Source: Hymenobacter sp. BT18 (GTDB lineage: Bacteria > Bacteroidota > Bacteroidia > Cytophagales > Hymenobacteraceae). Taken from it: DNA of 64,000 bases. Within the stretch, counting starts at the first letter, position 1. Each line of letters starts with the position of its first letter. The stretch is taken from positions 992,001 to 1,056,000 of the forward strand of contig NZ_CP050954.1 of assembly GCF_012273015.1 (NCBI RefSeq), given 5' to 3'. Made by a program: the position numbers and the translations under genes. The notes beneath the pieces were generated by a model. It was not told the origin of the DNA and did not search any database. It worked only from the letters and a program-made list of their open reading frames with translations. Positions 1 through 8,329 of this stretch are shown here, piece after piece.

Positions 1-351
1 CGCCGCCACAGCTATGACTTCTACGTGTACAACATTTGGCCGCTCACGCCTCTGCTTTCAACTACCGAAAACCGCATTCTGGTGTACCTGGGCGACCACC
101 CCAGCCCCATGTATCGGGACGAACGCCTGGACCCCGCCGATGCCCCGCTTACTGATGGCCGTTTTCTGGGCAAACCCCTCCGGTGGATGAATTTCAGCCA
201 ACCCCAGCAGCAGCTATACTGGCGCGAACAGGTGGTACCGGATGCCCTGAGCAAACAGCGCCTGGGCGCCCACGTCGTCATCAGCAGCAATTCTCCCGAC
301 CAACTCAACGGGCTCACGAAGGTGGCCGAAGCCATTACCCGCAAAAAGTAG
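1..351 (+). CDS. C-terminal end of an unidentified protein (cut by window edge)
   Basis: The reading frame is open from the first base and stops at 351, so only the last 116 or so residues are visible. A GTG at 25 is internal, not a start, because the upstream codons (RRHSYDFYVYN...) read as continuous protein. I recognise no domain; the piece is hydrophilic, has no membrane segment and ends in a basic tail (ITRKK). The next gene begins 18 bp downstream on the same strand and may be co-transcribed. Function unknown. Confidence 0.6.
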   Translation, partial: RRHSYDFYVYNIWPLTPLLSTTENRILVYLGDHPSPMYRDERLDPADAPLTDGRFLGKPLRWMNFSQPQQQLYWREQVVPDALSKQRLGAHVVISSNSPDQLNGLTKVAEAITRKK

Positions 352-369
352 CACCGCCCCTCTCTCCCT

Positions 370-831
370 ATGCCCCTCATACCCGACCATCTGCTCAATC
401 GACTGGCTCAGCAGCAATTGCCGTGGGGATGGGCTTGGGTATGGTTTGCCGCGTTGCCCGTGGCGGCGCAACAGGCTCAGCTGGCTGAGTTGGCGAGCTA
501 CATTCAACAGGCACACCCCAACCCCACCCCGGCGCTGGTGCAGCAAGCGGTTGCCGAAGCCCCCATGAAGCCGACGGCCACTCCGCTGGTCCTGCTGCGG
601 GTGCACCCGCTCCCCCAGGCCCTCACCAGCATTCAGCAGCTGCCGGCCTCTGAGTACCCCAACGCATTTCGGGCGCTGCTGAGCGTGTTTCGTGTGGCCG
701 ACGACGACCGCCGCCGTACCCAGTGCCAGCACGGCTGCTCCCATGATTGGCATAATCTCCCACCTGCCCCCTACCATTCCGACCGCCTGACACTACCATT
801 CTGGTATGGTGCTTGGCACCGAGACAATTGA
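370..831 (+). CDS. Hypothetical protein, 153 aa
   Basis: ATG-started frame 18 bp after the previous gene. The N-terminal third has a Trp-rich hydrophobic stretch (PWGWAWVWFAALPV), followed by Gln/Ala-rich helical sequence. Near the C-terminus a Cys/His group (CQHGCSHDWH) looks like a small metal site. I know of no named family with this layout. The last 20 residues look less protein-like than the rest, so a frameshift near the end is possible. Function unknown. Confidence 0.5.
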   Translation: MPLIPDHLLNRLAQQQLPWGWAWVWFAALPVAAQQAQLAELASYIQQAHPNPTPALVQQAVAEAPMKPTATPLVLLRVHPLPQALTSIQQLPASEYPNAFRALLSVFRVADDDRRRTQCQHGCSHDWHNLPPAPYHSDRLTLPFWYGAWHRDN

Positions 832-960
832 CTCCAACATCAAAAACAGCCTAAAGACAGCCACAGAGGCACTTTACCGAACCAAATTGCCTGTCTGGCA
901 GAGCCTGTGTACCTGTAACCGCAACTGTTTCACTTGTTGCGGCCTGAGGCCACTGTTACC

Positions 961-1728
961 ATGACAACGCTATATGTCTTGCTGGGTTTTGTATTGATTT
1001 TCCTGTGTATAGGCCTGTGCATTGCGCAGGAGTACGAGCGGGCCATTGTGTTTCGGCTGGGGCGCTACGTGGGGCGGCGCGGACCGGGACTGTACTGGAT
1101 TATTCCGTTCATTGAGCGCCGCACTACGGTTGACATTCGCACCAAAACCGTGGACCTGGAACAACAGGAAACCATTACCAAGGACAGCGTAACCATCAAG
1201 GTAAATGCGGTGCTATGGTTCCGGGTTATTAACCCCGAGGATGCCATTATCAAAGTGGCCAACTTCAACCAGGCAGTGTATCAGCTGTCCGTTACGGCCC
1301 TGCGCAACATCATCGGGCAGCACCAGCTGGACGAGGTACTGAAGGAGCGGGAGCAAATAAACCGCACCCTGCAGCAACTCGTGGATGCCGCTACTGAGCC
1401 CTGGGGCGTGAAGATTGAAATGGTAGAAATCAAGGACGTGGAAATTCCGGAGTCCATGCAGCGTGCCATGGCCCGCGAGGCCGAGGCTATCCGCGAAAAG
1501 CGCGCCCGCATCATCAAGGCCGAAGCCGAGCTGGAAGCTTCCCTCAAGCTTACGCAGGGTGCCAAACAGATGGAAGAAAGTCCGATGGCTCTGGAGCTGC
1601 GCCGCATGCAGATGCTGTCCGAAATCGGTATTGACAACAACACGACCACCGTGGTGCTCATTCCCTCCGATTTCACCAACCTGGCCCGTAACCTCACGCA
1701 AGCAGCCACGCCCACAGCCGTAGGGTAA
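961..1728 (+). CDS. Slipin / stomatin-like SPFH (band 7) membrane protein
   Basis: Membrane-anchored scaffold protein of the stomatin/slipin group, which assembles ring- or cage-like oligomers in the inner membrane. One N-terminal membrane helix (about residues 3-22, LYVLLGFVLIFLCIGLCIA) is followed by the band 7 domain: EYERAIVFRLGRY, the GPGLYWIIPF loop and the TKDSVTIKVNAVLWFRV strand. A charged Glu/Ala/Arg helix follows (about 165-200), then a C-terminal tail. The ATG at 961 is chosen over an upstream in-frame TTG at 934 because it begins exactly at the anchor. No NfeD-type partner gene is adjacent. The family is clear; the physiological role is not. Confidence 0.9.
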   Translation: MTTLYVLLGFVLIFLCIGLCIAQEYERAIVFRLGRYVGRRGPGLYWIIPFIERRTTVDIRTKTVDLEQQETITKDSVTIKVNAVLWFRVINPEDAIIKVANFNQAVYQLSVTALRNIIGQHQLDEVLKEREQINRTLQQLVDAATEPWGVKIEMVEIKDVEIPESMQRAMAREAEAIREKRARIIKAEAELEASLKLTQGAKQMEESPMALELRRMQMLSEIGIDNNTTTVVLIPSDFTNLARNLTQAATPTAVG

Positions 1729-1745
1729 ACGTTGCGCCAGACTAC

Positions 1746-1783
1746 AACGCACATTTGGCCGGGGGCCCGAATGTGCGTTTCTT
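1746..1783 (+). terminator. Intrinsic terminator after the slipin gene
   Basis: The arms AACGCACATT and AATGTGCGTT flank a G+C-rich loop and are followed by TTCTTGT. It begins 17 bp after the slipin stop codon. Confidence 0.65.
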
Positions 1784-1805
1784 GTAGCTTCCTCCCCTAT
1801 CCCCT

Positions 1806-2615
1806 ATGAAGAACCTATGGCTGTGGCTACTGTTTGGCTTGCTCTTGGGCGGGGAGGCAACGGCGCAAACCCCTGAAAGCATCGATCCGGCCGCGCCGCC
1901 CGTGCAGGTCGTCATCGTGGGCACGGTGCACAAAGCCACCCGCCGCTTCACCCCTGATTCGGTAGCCCGCATTCTGCAGCGCGTGCAGCCCGACTTGCTA
2001 TTGGTGGAGCTGGACAGCTCGTTTTTCACGGCGGACTTTGAGCTCCGGCGCCCTTCCCGCGAAAACGAAGCCCTGGGCGTGGCCCTATACCGCCAGCAGC
2101 ACCCCGTGCCCATGCGTCCCTTCGACTACGAAGGCCGCAACGACTTTCACCGCCGGCACGGCCTGCTCACCAGACCCGGGGAAGTGCTGGCCCTCCTCGA
2201 CGACCTCTACAAGCAGCGCCGCCTCACTCCGGCGCAGGGCACCATCCTTGACCGGTACTACCAGCTCACCGACTCGGCCAACCGCACCTCCACGCGCACA
2301 CCCTACGCCATCAACCAGCCCGGTGTGTATGCGCTGGTGGCCCGGCGGCAGTACTGGCAGTACCAGCAGCTGAACGCCGTGGTGCAGGCCCGCCCCGAGC
2401 TAGCCGACTACCACGCCTTCTACCAGCTGAACGCCGACTTCTGGGACACGCGCAACCAAGCTATGGCGGCCCACATTCTTACCCATATCCGCCAGCGGCA
2501 GGCTCGTCGCATTGTGGTACTGGTAGGCCATTTTCACAAGTACTACCTACTGCGGGAGCTGGCGGCGCGCCAGCAGGCAGAGGGGTTTGAGCTGCGGGAA
2601 TATTACCAGCACTAA
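1806..2615 (+). CDS. Secreted hypothetical protein resembling TraB/DUF5694-type GTxH proteins
   Basis: 269 aa with a signal peptide (MKNLWLWLLFGLLLGGEATAQ), so it is probably periplasmic or secreted. The mature part opens with VVIVGTVHKATRRF and then PDLLLVELDSSFF, the GT.H...D..vELD pattern of TraB/PrgY-like and DUF5694-like proteins; a second His motif, VLVGHFHKYYLLREL, lies near the C-terminus. These conserved His/Glu residues suggest a metal-binding, possibly hydrolytic core, but no activity is established. It stands between a terminator and another secreted hypothetical. Family assignment is tentative. Confidence 0.6.
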   Translation: MKNLWLWLLFGLLLGGEATAQTPESIDPAAPPVQVVIVGTVHKATRRFTPDSVARILQRVQPDLLLVELDSSFFTADFELRRPSRENEALGVALYRQQHPVPMRPFDYEGRNDFHRRHGLLTRPGEVLALLDDLYKQRRLTPAQGTILDRYYQLTDSANRTSTRTPYAINQPGVYALVARRQYWQYQQLNAVVQARPELADYHAFYQLNADFWDTRNQAMAAHILTHIRQRQARRIVVLVGHFHKYYLLRELAARQQAEGFELREYYQH

Positions 2616-2725
2616 AGCCTGTATCGGCTGGCTCCTTTGCTCTCAAATAAGGTAGAAGCCGGCAGTTGTCGGTGTTTTTCAATAGGTTTGCTGATGATTA
2701 CGCGGTTTTGCCGCACCCAATGCGC

Positions 2726-3238
2726 ATGAAAAAAGCTTGTCTTACCCTCACGCTGGCCCTGCTGGCTGCTGCCCCGGCCGCGCTGGCTCAAACGGAGCCG
2801 TACCGTGCCCCGGCGGGCTACTCCTTTCGCGATGCCGAAGACTACGCCAGCTACGCCCCGCAGGTAATTGAGGCGGCCAACTGGCTCGAAGTCACCCCAC
2901 TCGACCAGCAGCCAGACACCCGCCGGGCCACCAACCAGTTTGTGCTGCAGTGGGTGAGCGGCTCGCCGGCCGTAAAGGTGAAGCTGCAAACCTTCGTGAC
3001 GGAGCTGAGCCGCCAAGAGCCCAACTACATGATGCTGTTTCTGGCCGGCTGGGCGCGCTATCAGCTCCAGCACCCCGCCGAAAAAGACGCGCTAACCCTG
3101 AACATGGCCGGCCTGACGCCCGTGCTGAAAATGTACCAGGCTAACCCCGCCAAAAAGAATAAAGTCCTGGACGAGTTGCTGCAGGAACAGGCTAATGGAA
3201 CCCTGCAAACCTGGGTGCAGAAGCGCGTGCTGCCGTAA
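2726..3238 (+). CDS. Secreted hypothetical protein, 170 aa
   Basis: The start is placed at MKKACLTLTLALLAAAPAALAQ, a textbook signal peptide; an ATG two codons upstream (2720) is equally possible, while more upstream starts would put charged residues before the signal. The mature region is mostly helical, with Gln, Leu and Trp spread throughout (FLAGWARYQLQHPAEKDALTLNMAGL). No catalytic motif or known domain was recognised. Probably a periplasmic protein peculiar to Hymenobacter-like bacteria. Confidence 0.65.
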   Translation: MKKACLTLTLALLAAAPAALAQTEPYRAPAGYSFRDAEDYASYAPQVIEAANWLEVTPLDQQPDTRRATNQFVLQWVSGSPAVKVKLQTFVTELSRQEPNYMMLFLAGWARYQLQHPAEKDALTLNMAGLTPVLKMYQANPAKKNKVLDELLQEQANGTLQTWVQKRVLP

Positions 3239-3303
3239 GTTGAGTGCGTAGAAAGGACTTGCTCTATCTGGTAGAAATTGTAAACTACCTGCAAAAAAGA
3301 TTT

Positions 3304-3333
3304 TTTGGATTCTCACTTCCTGCCGTATACTTG
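3304..3333 (+). promoter_or_regulatory. Putative Bacteroidota-type promoter for the lysC-lysA operon
   Basis: TTTG at 3304-3307 (-33 element) and TATACTTG at 3326-3333 (one mismatch to TAnnTTTG) are separated by 18 bp. A start site near 3340 would give a leader of about 270 nt ahead of the aspartate kinase. Confidence 0.45.
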
Positions 3334-3373
3334 CAGCCACAAGGGCAGCTAACGGCCCTGCTCAACACCTCCT

Positions 3374-3511
3374 ATGTTCTCAGCTTTCACCTACCTTTCT
3401 TCTGCTACTTCGCTGGTTTCGGCGAAGCAGATGATGGTATGCGACAAGCAGAACGGCGGCCTGATGGTCAAGAAATCGAAGAAATGTCCCTCGACCCGAC
3501 CGTCGCACTAG
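3374..3511 (+). CDS. Putative 45-aa leader peptide of the lysine operon
   Basis: A short ATG-started frame lies between the putative promoter and an intrinsic terminator, just ahead of lysC. The peptide has six Lys in 45 residues, four clustered as MVKKSKKCP (codons about 3470-3484), and ends shortly before the terminator. This is the layout of an amino-acid attenuator: slow translation at Lys codons would favour an alternative fold. The sequence CGACCCGACC at 3492-3501 can pair with GGGTCGG in the 3' arm of the terminator. Translation and regulation are inferred, not shown. Confidence 0.45.
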   Translation: MFSAFTYLSSATSLVSAKQMMVCDKQNGGLMVKKSKKCPSTRPSH

Positions 3512-3537
3512 TTCGCCCTACCCGAATCTGAACCTCC

Positions 3538-3572
3538 AAGCGCCGGTCCTCCCCAGGGTCGGCGCTTTTTTC
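3538..3572 (+). terminator. Intrinsic terminator / attenuator upstream of lysC
   Basis: The arms AGCGCCG (3539-3545) and CGGCGCT (3560-3566) are followed by a run of T. It ends about 40 bp before the lysC start, so it would terminate leader transcripts rather than an upstream gene. Confidence 0.7.
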
Positions 3573-3612
3573 TTGTCTTTTCTTTCGCAACTCGTTTTCA
3601 GCCTTTTTCCTC

Positions 3613-4950
3613 ATGAAAGTTCTCAAGTTTGGCGGCACGTCGGTAGGCACGGCCGAGCGTATGCGCACCGTAGCCGAGTTGATTCACGCCCCCGAGGAGC
3701 CCCGCATCGTGGTGCTGTCGGCTATGTCGGGCACCACCAACGCCCTGGTAACGGTAGCGCGCCTGCTTTATGACGGCGAAATCACGGCGGCCACGGCCCA
3801 GACCGAGATTCTGCGCCAGCACTACCTGATGACGGCCCGCGAGCTGCTGCCCCAGGCCGAAGTAGCCACGGCTGCCATTGGTCAGCTGGATGCCTGCTTC
3901 CGGGCCATCTTCGACTTGATGCGCAACCCCCTCACGCCGGTGGGTGAGCGGCTGATTCTGGCCCAGGGCGAGCTGCTGAGCACCCAGCTTTTCCACCGCT
4001 ACGTGACGGATGTGCTGGGCCGCCCGGCCGTGCTGCTGCCCGCCCTCGACTTCATGCGCCTCGACAAGGACGAAGAGCCCGACGGCGCCTACATCGAGCA
4101 GCACCTGCAGGAGCAGCTGTCCCGGCACGAAGGCCAGACGCTGTTCATCACCCAGGGCTACATCTGCCGCAACGCCCAGGGTCTCATCGACAACCTCAAG
4201 CGCGGGGGCTCCGACTACTCGGCCTCGCTGATTGGGGCCGCGGCCCGGGTGGAGGAAATCCAGATCTGGACCGACATCGACGGGCTGCACAACAACGACC
4301 CCCGCGTGGTGGAAGACACCTACCCCATCCGGGAGTTGTCGTTCGACGAGGCGGCCGAGCTGGCCTACTTCGGGGCGAAGATCCTGCACCCCAGCTCGGT
4401 GCTGCCGGCCCGCCAGTACGGCATTCCGGTGCGCCTGCTCAACACCATGCAGCCCGAAGCGCCCGGCACGCTCATTTCCGCCCGCACCGGCGACGAAGCC
4501 ATCAAGGCCGTGGCGGCCAAGGACGGGTTGGTGGCCATCAAGGTGCGCAGCAGCCGCATGCTGCTGGCCCACGGCTTCCTGCGCCGCCTGTTTGAGGTAT
4601 TCGAGCGGTACCGCACGCCCATCGACATGATTACCACTTCGGAAGTGGCCGTGTCCCTCACCATCGACGACGCAACCCACCTGCCCGAAATTCTGGAGGA
4701 GCTGCGCGGCTTCGGCACGGTGGAAGTAGACGAGCAGCAAACCATTATTTGTCTGGTGGGCAACCTGATTCAGGAAAACCACGGCTCGGCCCGGCAGGTG
4801 TTCAACGCCCTGCAGAACATTCCGCTGCGCATGATCAGCTACGGCGGCTCACCCAACAACATCAGCGTGCTCATCAACACCGCCGACAAAACCCGGGCCC
4901 TCCGCTCCCTCAACGAAGGCCTGTTCCGCCGCAAAGCCGAAGCAGTGTAG
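3613..4950 (+). CDS. lysC: Aspartate kinase
   Basis: Phosphorylates L-aspartate, the first step toward lysine, threonine, methionine and diaminopimelate. The 445-aa cytoplasmic protein opens with the kinase signature KFGGTSVG (residues 4-11), has RGGSDYSA around 197-205 and the substrate loop WTDIDGLHNNDPRV, and ends with paired ACT regulatory modules (about 300-440, including SSRMLLAHGFLRRLFEVF and a late NISVLI strand). Length fits a monofunctional enzyme, with no homoserine dehydrogenase domain. lysA follows after 51 bp on the same strand, so the pair serves lysine/diaminopimelate synthesis. The ACT domains imply feedback inhibition, and the upstream leader and terminator suggest attenuation too. 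Confidence 0.93.
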   Translation: MKVLKFGGTSVGTAERMRTVAELIHAPEEPRIVVLSAMSGTTNALVTVARLLYDGEITAATAQTEILRQHYLMTARELLPQAEVATAAIGQLDACFRAIFDLMRNPLTPVGERLILAQGELLSTQLFHRYVTDVLGRPAVLLPALDFMRLDKDEEPDGAYIEQHLQEQLSRHEGQTLFITQGYICRNAQGLIDNLKRGGSDYSASLIGAAARVEEIQIWTDIDGLHNNDPRVVEDTYPIRELSFDEAAELAYFGAKILHPSSVLPARQYGIPVRLLNTMQPEAPGTLISARTGDEAIKAVAAKDGLVAIKVRSSRMLLAHGFLRRLFEVFERYRTPIDMITTSEVAVSLTIDDATHLPEILEELRGFGTVEVDEQQTIICLVGNLIQENHGSARQVFNALQNIPLRMISYGGSPNNISVLINTADKTRALRSLNEGLFRRKAEAV

Positions 4951-5001
4951 CGCTTAGCTGCTGCGGCTTCTCTCTTTTCTTCGCTTTGCACTCTCTGCTA
5001 C

Positions 5002-6144
5002 ATGTCGTTTCGTTTACCGGCGGATCTGCTGGACCGCCCTACGCCCTTTTACTTCTACGATCTGGCGCTGCTGGACCGCACGCTCACGGCTTTGCAGCAA
5101 GCAGCCCGGCCCCGCGGCTTCCAGGTGCATTATGCCCTGAAAGCCAATGCCAACGCCCCCATCCTGGACCTTATTCGCCAGCACGGCCTGGGCGCCGACT
5201 GCGTGAGCGGGGGCGAGGTGCAGCGTGCCCTCGACGCCGGCTTTGCCCCCGACCACGTGGTATTTGCCGGTGTAGGCAAGAGCGACGCGGAAATCAACCT
5301 GGCGCTGGCGGCCGATATCTGGTGCTTTAACGCCGAGTCGGTGGAGGAGCTGACGGTGCTGAACGAGCTGGCCGGGGCCCAGAACCGCCGCACCCGCGTG
5401 GCGTTGCGCGTGAACCCCAACGTGGACGCCTACACGCACCCGCACATCACCACCGGCCTCGACGCCAACAAGTTCGGCATCAGCCTCTCGGATCTGGGTG
5501 GCGTGATTGAGCAGCTGGAAAACCTACCGAACCTGGAGCTGGTGGGCCTGCACACGCACGTGGGCTCCCAGATTACCAACCTCACGGTGTTTGAGAAGCT
5601 CAGCCAGAAGCTCAACGAGCTGCAAACCTGGCTCGAAGACCGGGGCTACCACCTGCCCCACCTGAACCTGGGCGGGGGCCTGGGCATCGACTACCACCAG
5701 CCCGACCAACACGCGGTGCCCGACTTCGAGCAGTACTTCCGCACGTTTGAGCAGCACCTGCAGCGACGCCCAAACCAGCAGGTACACGTGGAACTGGGCC
5801 GCTCCATCGTGGCCCAGTGCGGTTCTTTGGTAAGCCGGGTGCTCTACGTGAAGCACAGCCAGCAGCGCCGCTTCGCCATTCTCGACGCGGGCATGACGGA
5901 GCTGATTCGCCCGGCCCTCTACGGCTCCTACCACGCCATCCAGAACCTCACCAGCCAGCTCCCGGCCCAGGACTACGACGTAGTGGGGCCCATCTGCGAG
6001 TCGTCGGATACCTTTGGGCGCCAAGTGCTGCTGCCCGAAACCCGCCGCGGCGACCTGCTGGCCATCCGCTCGGCCGGGGCCTACGGGGAGGTGATGTCGT
6101 CGGGCTACAACCTGCGGGAAAAGGCTGGGGCGGAGTATCGGTAA
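5002..6144 (+). CDS. lysA: Diaminopimelate decarboxylase
   Basis: PLP enzyme (fold type III) that decarboxylates meso-diaminopimelate to L-lysine. The 380-aa product has the PLP lysine in HYALKANANAPIL (K47), the barrel motif HVGSQI, the glycine loop LNLGGGLGIDY that binds the PLP phosphate, the ELGRSIVAQCG strand, and the C-terminal active-site motif GPICESSDTFG with Cys and Glu. Length is slightly short but complete for the family. It lies 51 bp after lysC and is most likely co-transcribed with it. Confidence 0.93.
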   Translation: MSFRLPADLLDRPTPFYFYDLALLDRTLTALQQAARPRGFQVHYALKANANAPILDLIRQHGLGADCVSGGEVQRALDAGFAPDHVVFAGVGKSDAEINLALAADIWCFNAESVEELTVLNELAGAQNRRTRVALRVNPNVDAYTHPHITTGLDANKFGISLSDLGGVIEQLENLPNLELVGLHTHVGSQITNLTVFEKLSQKLNELQTWLEDRGYHLPHLNLGGGLGIDYHQPDQHAVPDFEQYFRTFEQHLQRRPNQQVHVELGRSIVAQCGSLVSRVLYVKHSQQRRFAILDAGMTELIRPALYGSYHAIQNLTSQLPAQDYDVVGPICESSDTFGRQVLLPETRRGDLLAIRSAGAYGEVMSSGYNLREKAGAEYR

Positions 6145-6161
6145 ATGCTTGAACACCCGAA

Positions 6162-6272
6162 ACGCATGTCATCCTGAGCGCAGCGAAGGACCTCATGAGG
6201 TTAGAACGAAATCGGTAACAACGACTCGTGCAGACCTCATAAGGTCCTTCGCTCTGCTCAGGATGACACGCG
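6162..6272. repeat. Palindromic intergenic repeat, family A (GTCATCCTGAGC), copy 1
   Basis: Long imperfect inverted repeat: the left arm opens TGTCATCCTGAGCGCAGCGA and continues AAGGACCTCATGAGG; the right arm is its near-complement ending GCTCAGGATGACA. It lies between the convergent lysA and glycosyltransferase genes, with a T run at its right edge, so it may also act as a bidirectional terminator. Confidence 0.8.
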
Positions 6273-6285
6273 TTTTTTTACTCAC

Positions 6286-7938
6286 TCACCACCACACCGT
6301 CCACTTCCCCAGCTTCTGCTGCTGGCGGAAGTAGCGCAGCATCCAGCGCCGTTCCGGGCGCATCTCACCTTTCACCAGCAGCACGGGACGCTGCACCAGC
6401 AGGCTGCCGAGGTAGGGCTCCTGCTGGGGGTTTTGCAGGTTGATGAGTTGACGCTGCCAGGTGTCGTTGGCCTCAAACTGGGTTTCCCGGCTCAGGCTCT
6501 GGTTGCCGTCGTAGAGCGACACGGGCACGCGGCCTAGCTCAAAGGCCAAGGACGGCAGCAGCTCGTTGTACACCAGAATCTGACGGTTGGTGAGCTGTTT
6601 TTTCTGCAGGAACTCCGCCAGGGGTCGGCTGCCGTTGAAGGCCAGCTCATTCTGGTGCAATAGGGGTTTGGCCGCTACCAGCAGCACCACCGTGAACAGG
6701 CCCGCTCCTACCAGCAGGCGCGGGGCTACCCGGATTTCGTCCCAGAACATCAGCAGCAAAACCAGCAGGGCAATGCCCGCTGCGGCGGCCCCGGCCGTAA
6801 GCGGCCCGGCTTCCAGCAGCGCCCAGCCCACGGCGCTCAGCACCGGCACCAGGCACAGCGCCGCCAGCAGCAGCCCCCAAAACGCCAGAAACCCCACGTA
6901 CCAGCGGTGCAGTGCCCCATCGGTGAGGCGGCCCAGGTAGTAGACCGTGAGCAGGGCCACGCCGGGAAACACCGGCAGCACGTACAGCAGTAGCTTGGAC
7001 TTGGAGATAGAGAAGAACACCAGCGGCAGCACCACCCAGAACAACAGCACGTTGCGCCACTGCTGCGGCACCTCGGCCCAGCGCGTGCGCACGGCCTGCG
7101 TAATCAGCGCCACCGACCACGGCAAACTGGTGGCCGGGGCCAGCACCAGGTAAAACCACCAAGGCTTGGCCCGGTTGAAGGTGGCGGCATTGGCAAACCG
7201 CTCCACGGTGTGCTCGAACAGGAAATAGCGCAGAAAGGCCGGGTTTTCGGCCATCAGGTACAGATACCAGCTCAGCCCCACCAGCAAAAACAGCCCGATG
7301 CCCACGGCATGATGCCAGGTAAACGGCCGCCGCGCCTGCCCCTGCCGGAAGTAAAAGCCGATGACCACCATCAGCGGCAGCATGAAGCCTACGGGACCTT
7401 TCGTCAGGAAGGCCAGCCCCAGCCCCAGCCAGAATAAATACAGCCACCGCGCCCCGCCCCCGTGGTAGTAGCGCAGGATGCCGTAAGCGGCTGCCAGCTC
7501 CAGCGTGGCCAGGTAAGCGTCCGTCGTCACGTTGAGGGCCGAAATGAGTACTACGGGCAGCGTGCCGTACACCACGGCGGCGGCCAGGGCGCGGGCGCGG
7601 TCCTGAGCGAAAAAAAGAAGCCCCAGCCCATACACCAGCAGCACCTGCAGCAGCACAGCCAGCACTGGCAGCACCCGCACGCCCAGCGCGCTTTCGCCAA
7701 ACAAACCCAACCCGGCCGCCGTCAGCCAGTACGTGAGCGGGGGCTTATGAAAGTGCTGGATGCCCAGCAGGCGTGGGTGCAGCCAGTCCTGGCCCGTCAG
7801 CATTTCCCGCCCGATTTCGGCGTAGCGCGCCTCCGAGCTTTCCAGCGGCCCCCAGGCGCCCAGCCCCAGCAGGAACGCCAACCCCAGGGCAGCTAAAAAC
7901 AACCAGAGCCAGGTGCGCGACGTGATGGGCAAGGGCAT
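6286..7938 (-). CDS. ArnT/PMT-like membrane glycosyltransferase (GT39-type)
   Basis: 550-aa polytopic inner-membrane protein of the GT-C fold, which transfers a sugar from a polyprenyl-phosphate donor to lipid or protein on the periplasmic face. After the first membrane helix comes ESSEARYAEIGREMLTGQDW and HFHKPPLTYW, matching the ArnT/PMT first-loop pattern with its acidic residue and KPP.TYW. About a dozen hydrophobic helices follow, then a soluble C-terminal part of about 100 residues (QILVYNELLPSLAFELGRVPV). Donor and acceptor cannot be told from sequence, and no lipid A or O-antigen genes are adjacent. Confidence 0.85.
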   Translation of the reverse strand: MPLPITSRTWLWLFLAALGLAFLLGLGAWGPLESSEARYAEIGREMLTGQDWLHPRLLGIQHFHKPPLTYWLTAAGLGLFGESALGVRVLPVLAVLLQVLLVYGLGLLFFAQDRARALAAAVVYGTLPVVLISALNVTTDAYLATLELAAAYGILRYYHGGGARWLYLFWLGLGLAFLTKGPVGFMLPLMVVIGFYFRQGQARRPFTWHHAVGIGLFLLVGLSWYLYLMAENPAFLRYFLFEHTVERFANAATFNRAKPWWFYLVLAPATSLPWSVALITQAVRTRWAEVPQQWRNVLLFWVVLPLVFFSISKSKLLLYVLPVFPGVALLTVYYLGRLTDGALHRWYVGFLAFWGLLLAALCLVPVLSAVGWALLEAGPLTAGAAAAGIALLVLLLMFWDEIRVAPRLLVGAGLFTVVLLVAAKPLLHQNELAFNGSRPLAEFLQKKQLTNRQILVYNELLPSLAFELGRVPVSLYDGNQSLSRETQFEANDTWQRQLINLQNPQQEPYLGSLLVQRPVLLVKGEMRPERRWMLRYFRQQQKLGKWTVWW

Positions 7939-8329
7939 AGCGGCAATGTAGAAGCAAAAAGAAGTGTAAAATCAGGCCACGAAGGTAGCGTCTGGCTGGT
8001 TGCCATGCAGCCTCCCTCATGCACTCAGCCCTTCCGCTGACTATGCCCTTTCCCCGGCCAGCTGCTCTGTGGCCCCGCCCCCGCCCTTGGCTTCTTCCCT
8101 CTCCTCAAGTACTACTTTTCCGGGAAGTCGCCTCACCATTTCTTCGCTGTAGGTTCGTTGTTTGTTCGATGTAGGTTCGTAGTAGCTTCGTATAGCCGGG
8201 CAAGCAGGCCGCTGCTGGGTTGATTGAACAAAAGCAAGAAGCCGGCTCCAACTCGCCTACGCAACCGGCCCACTTTTCTGCCTGCTAAGCTGCCTTGGCC
8301 TGCGTAACTTGCGCGGCCTTCTCCGTTGC
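7939..8329. other. Intergenic region without a recognised gene
   Basis: Divergent gap between the glycosyltransferase (-) and the sce7726-type gene (+). The only structure seen is a small cluster of related sequences around 8140-8190 (TGTAGGTTCGT twice, with TTCGAT and GCTTCGTA variants). No coding frame or clear promoter was recognised. Confidence 0.5.

Noticed and set aside
3244..3531. 95-codon frame before lysC
   Set aside because: It overlaps the promoter and leader region in another frame and has no family resemblance; the 45-codon frame at 3374 fits the layout better.
3598..4782. Long open frame antisense to lysC
   Set aside because: A G+C-rich shadow frame; the plus strand encodes a complete aspartate kinase with all motifs.
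8140..8190. tRNA-like TTCGA sequences
   Set aside because: No cloverleaf arms surround the GGTTCG pieces; they are short direct repeats.
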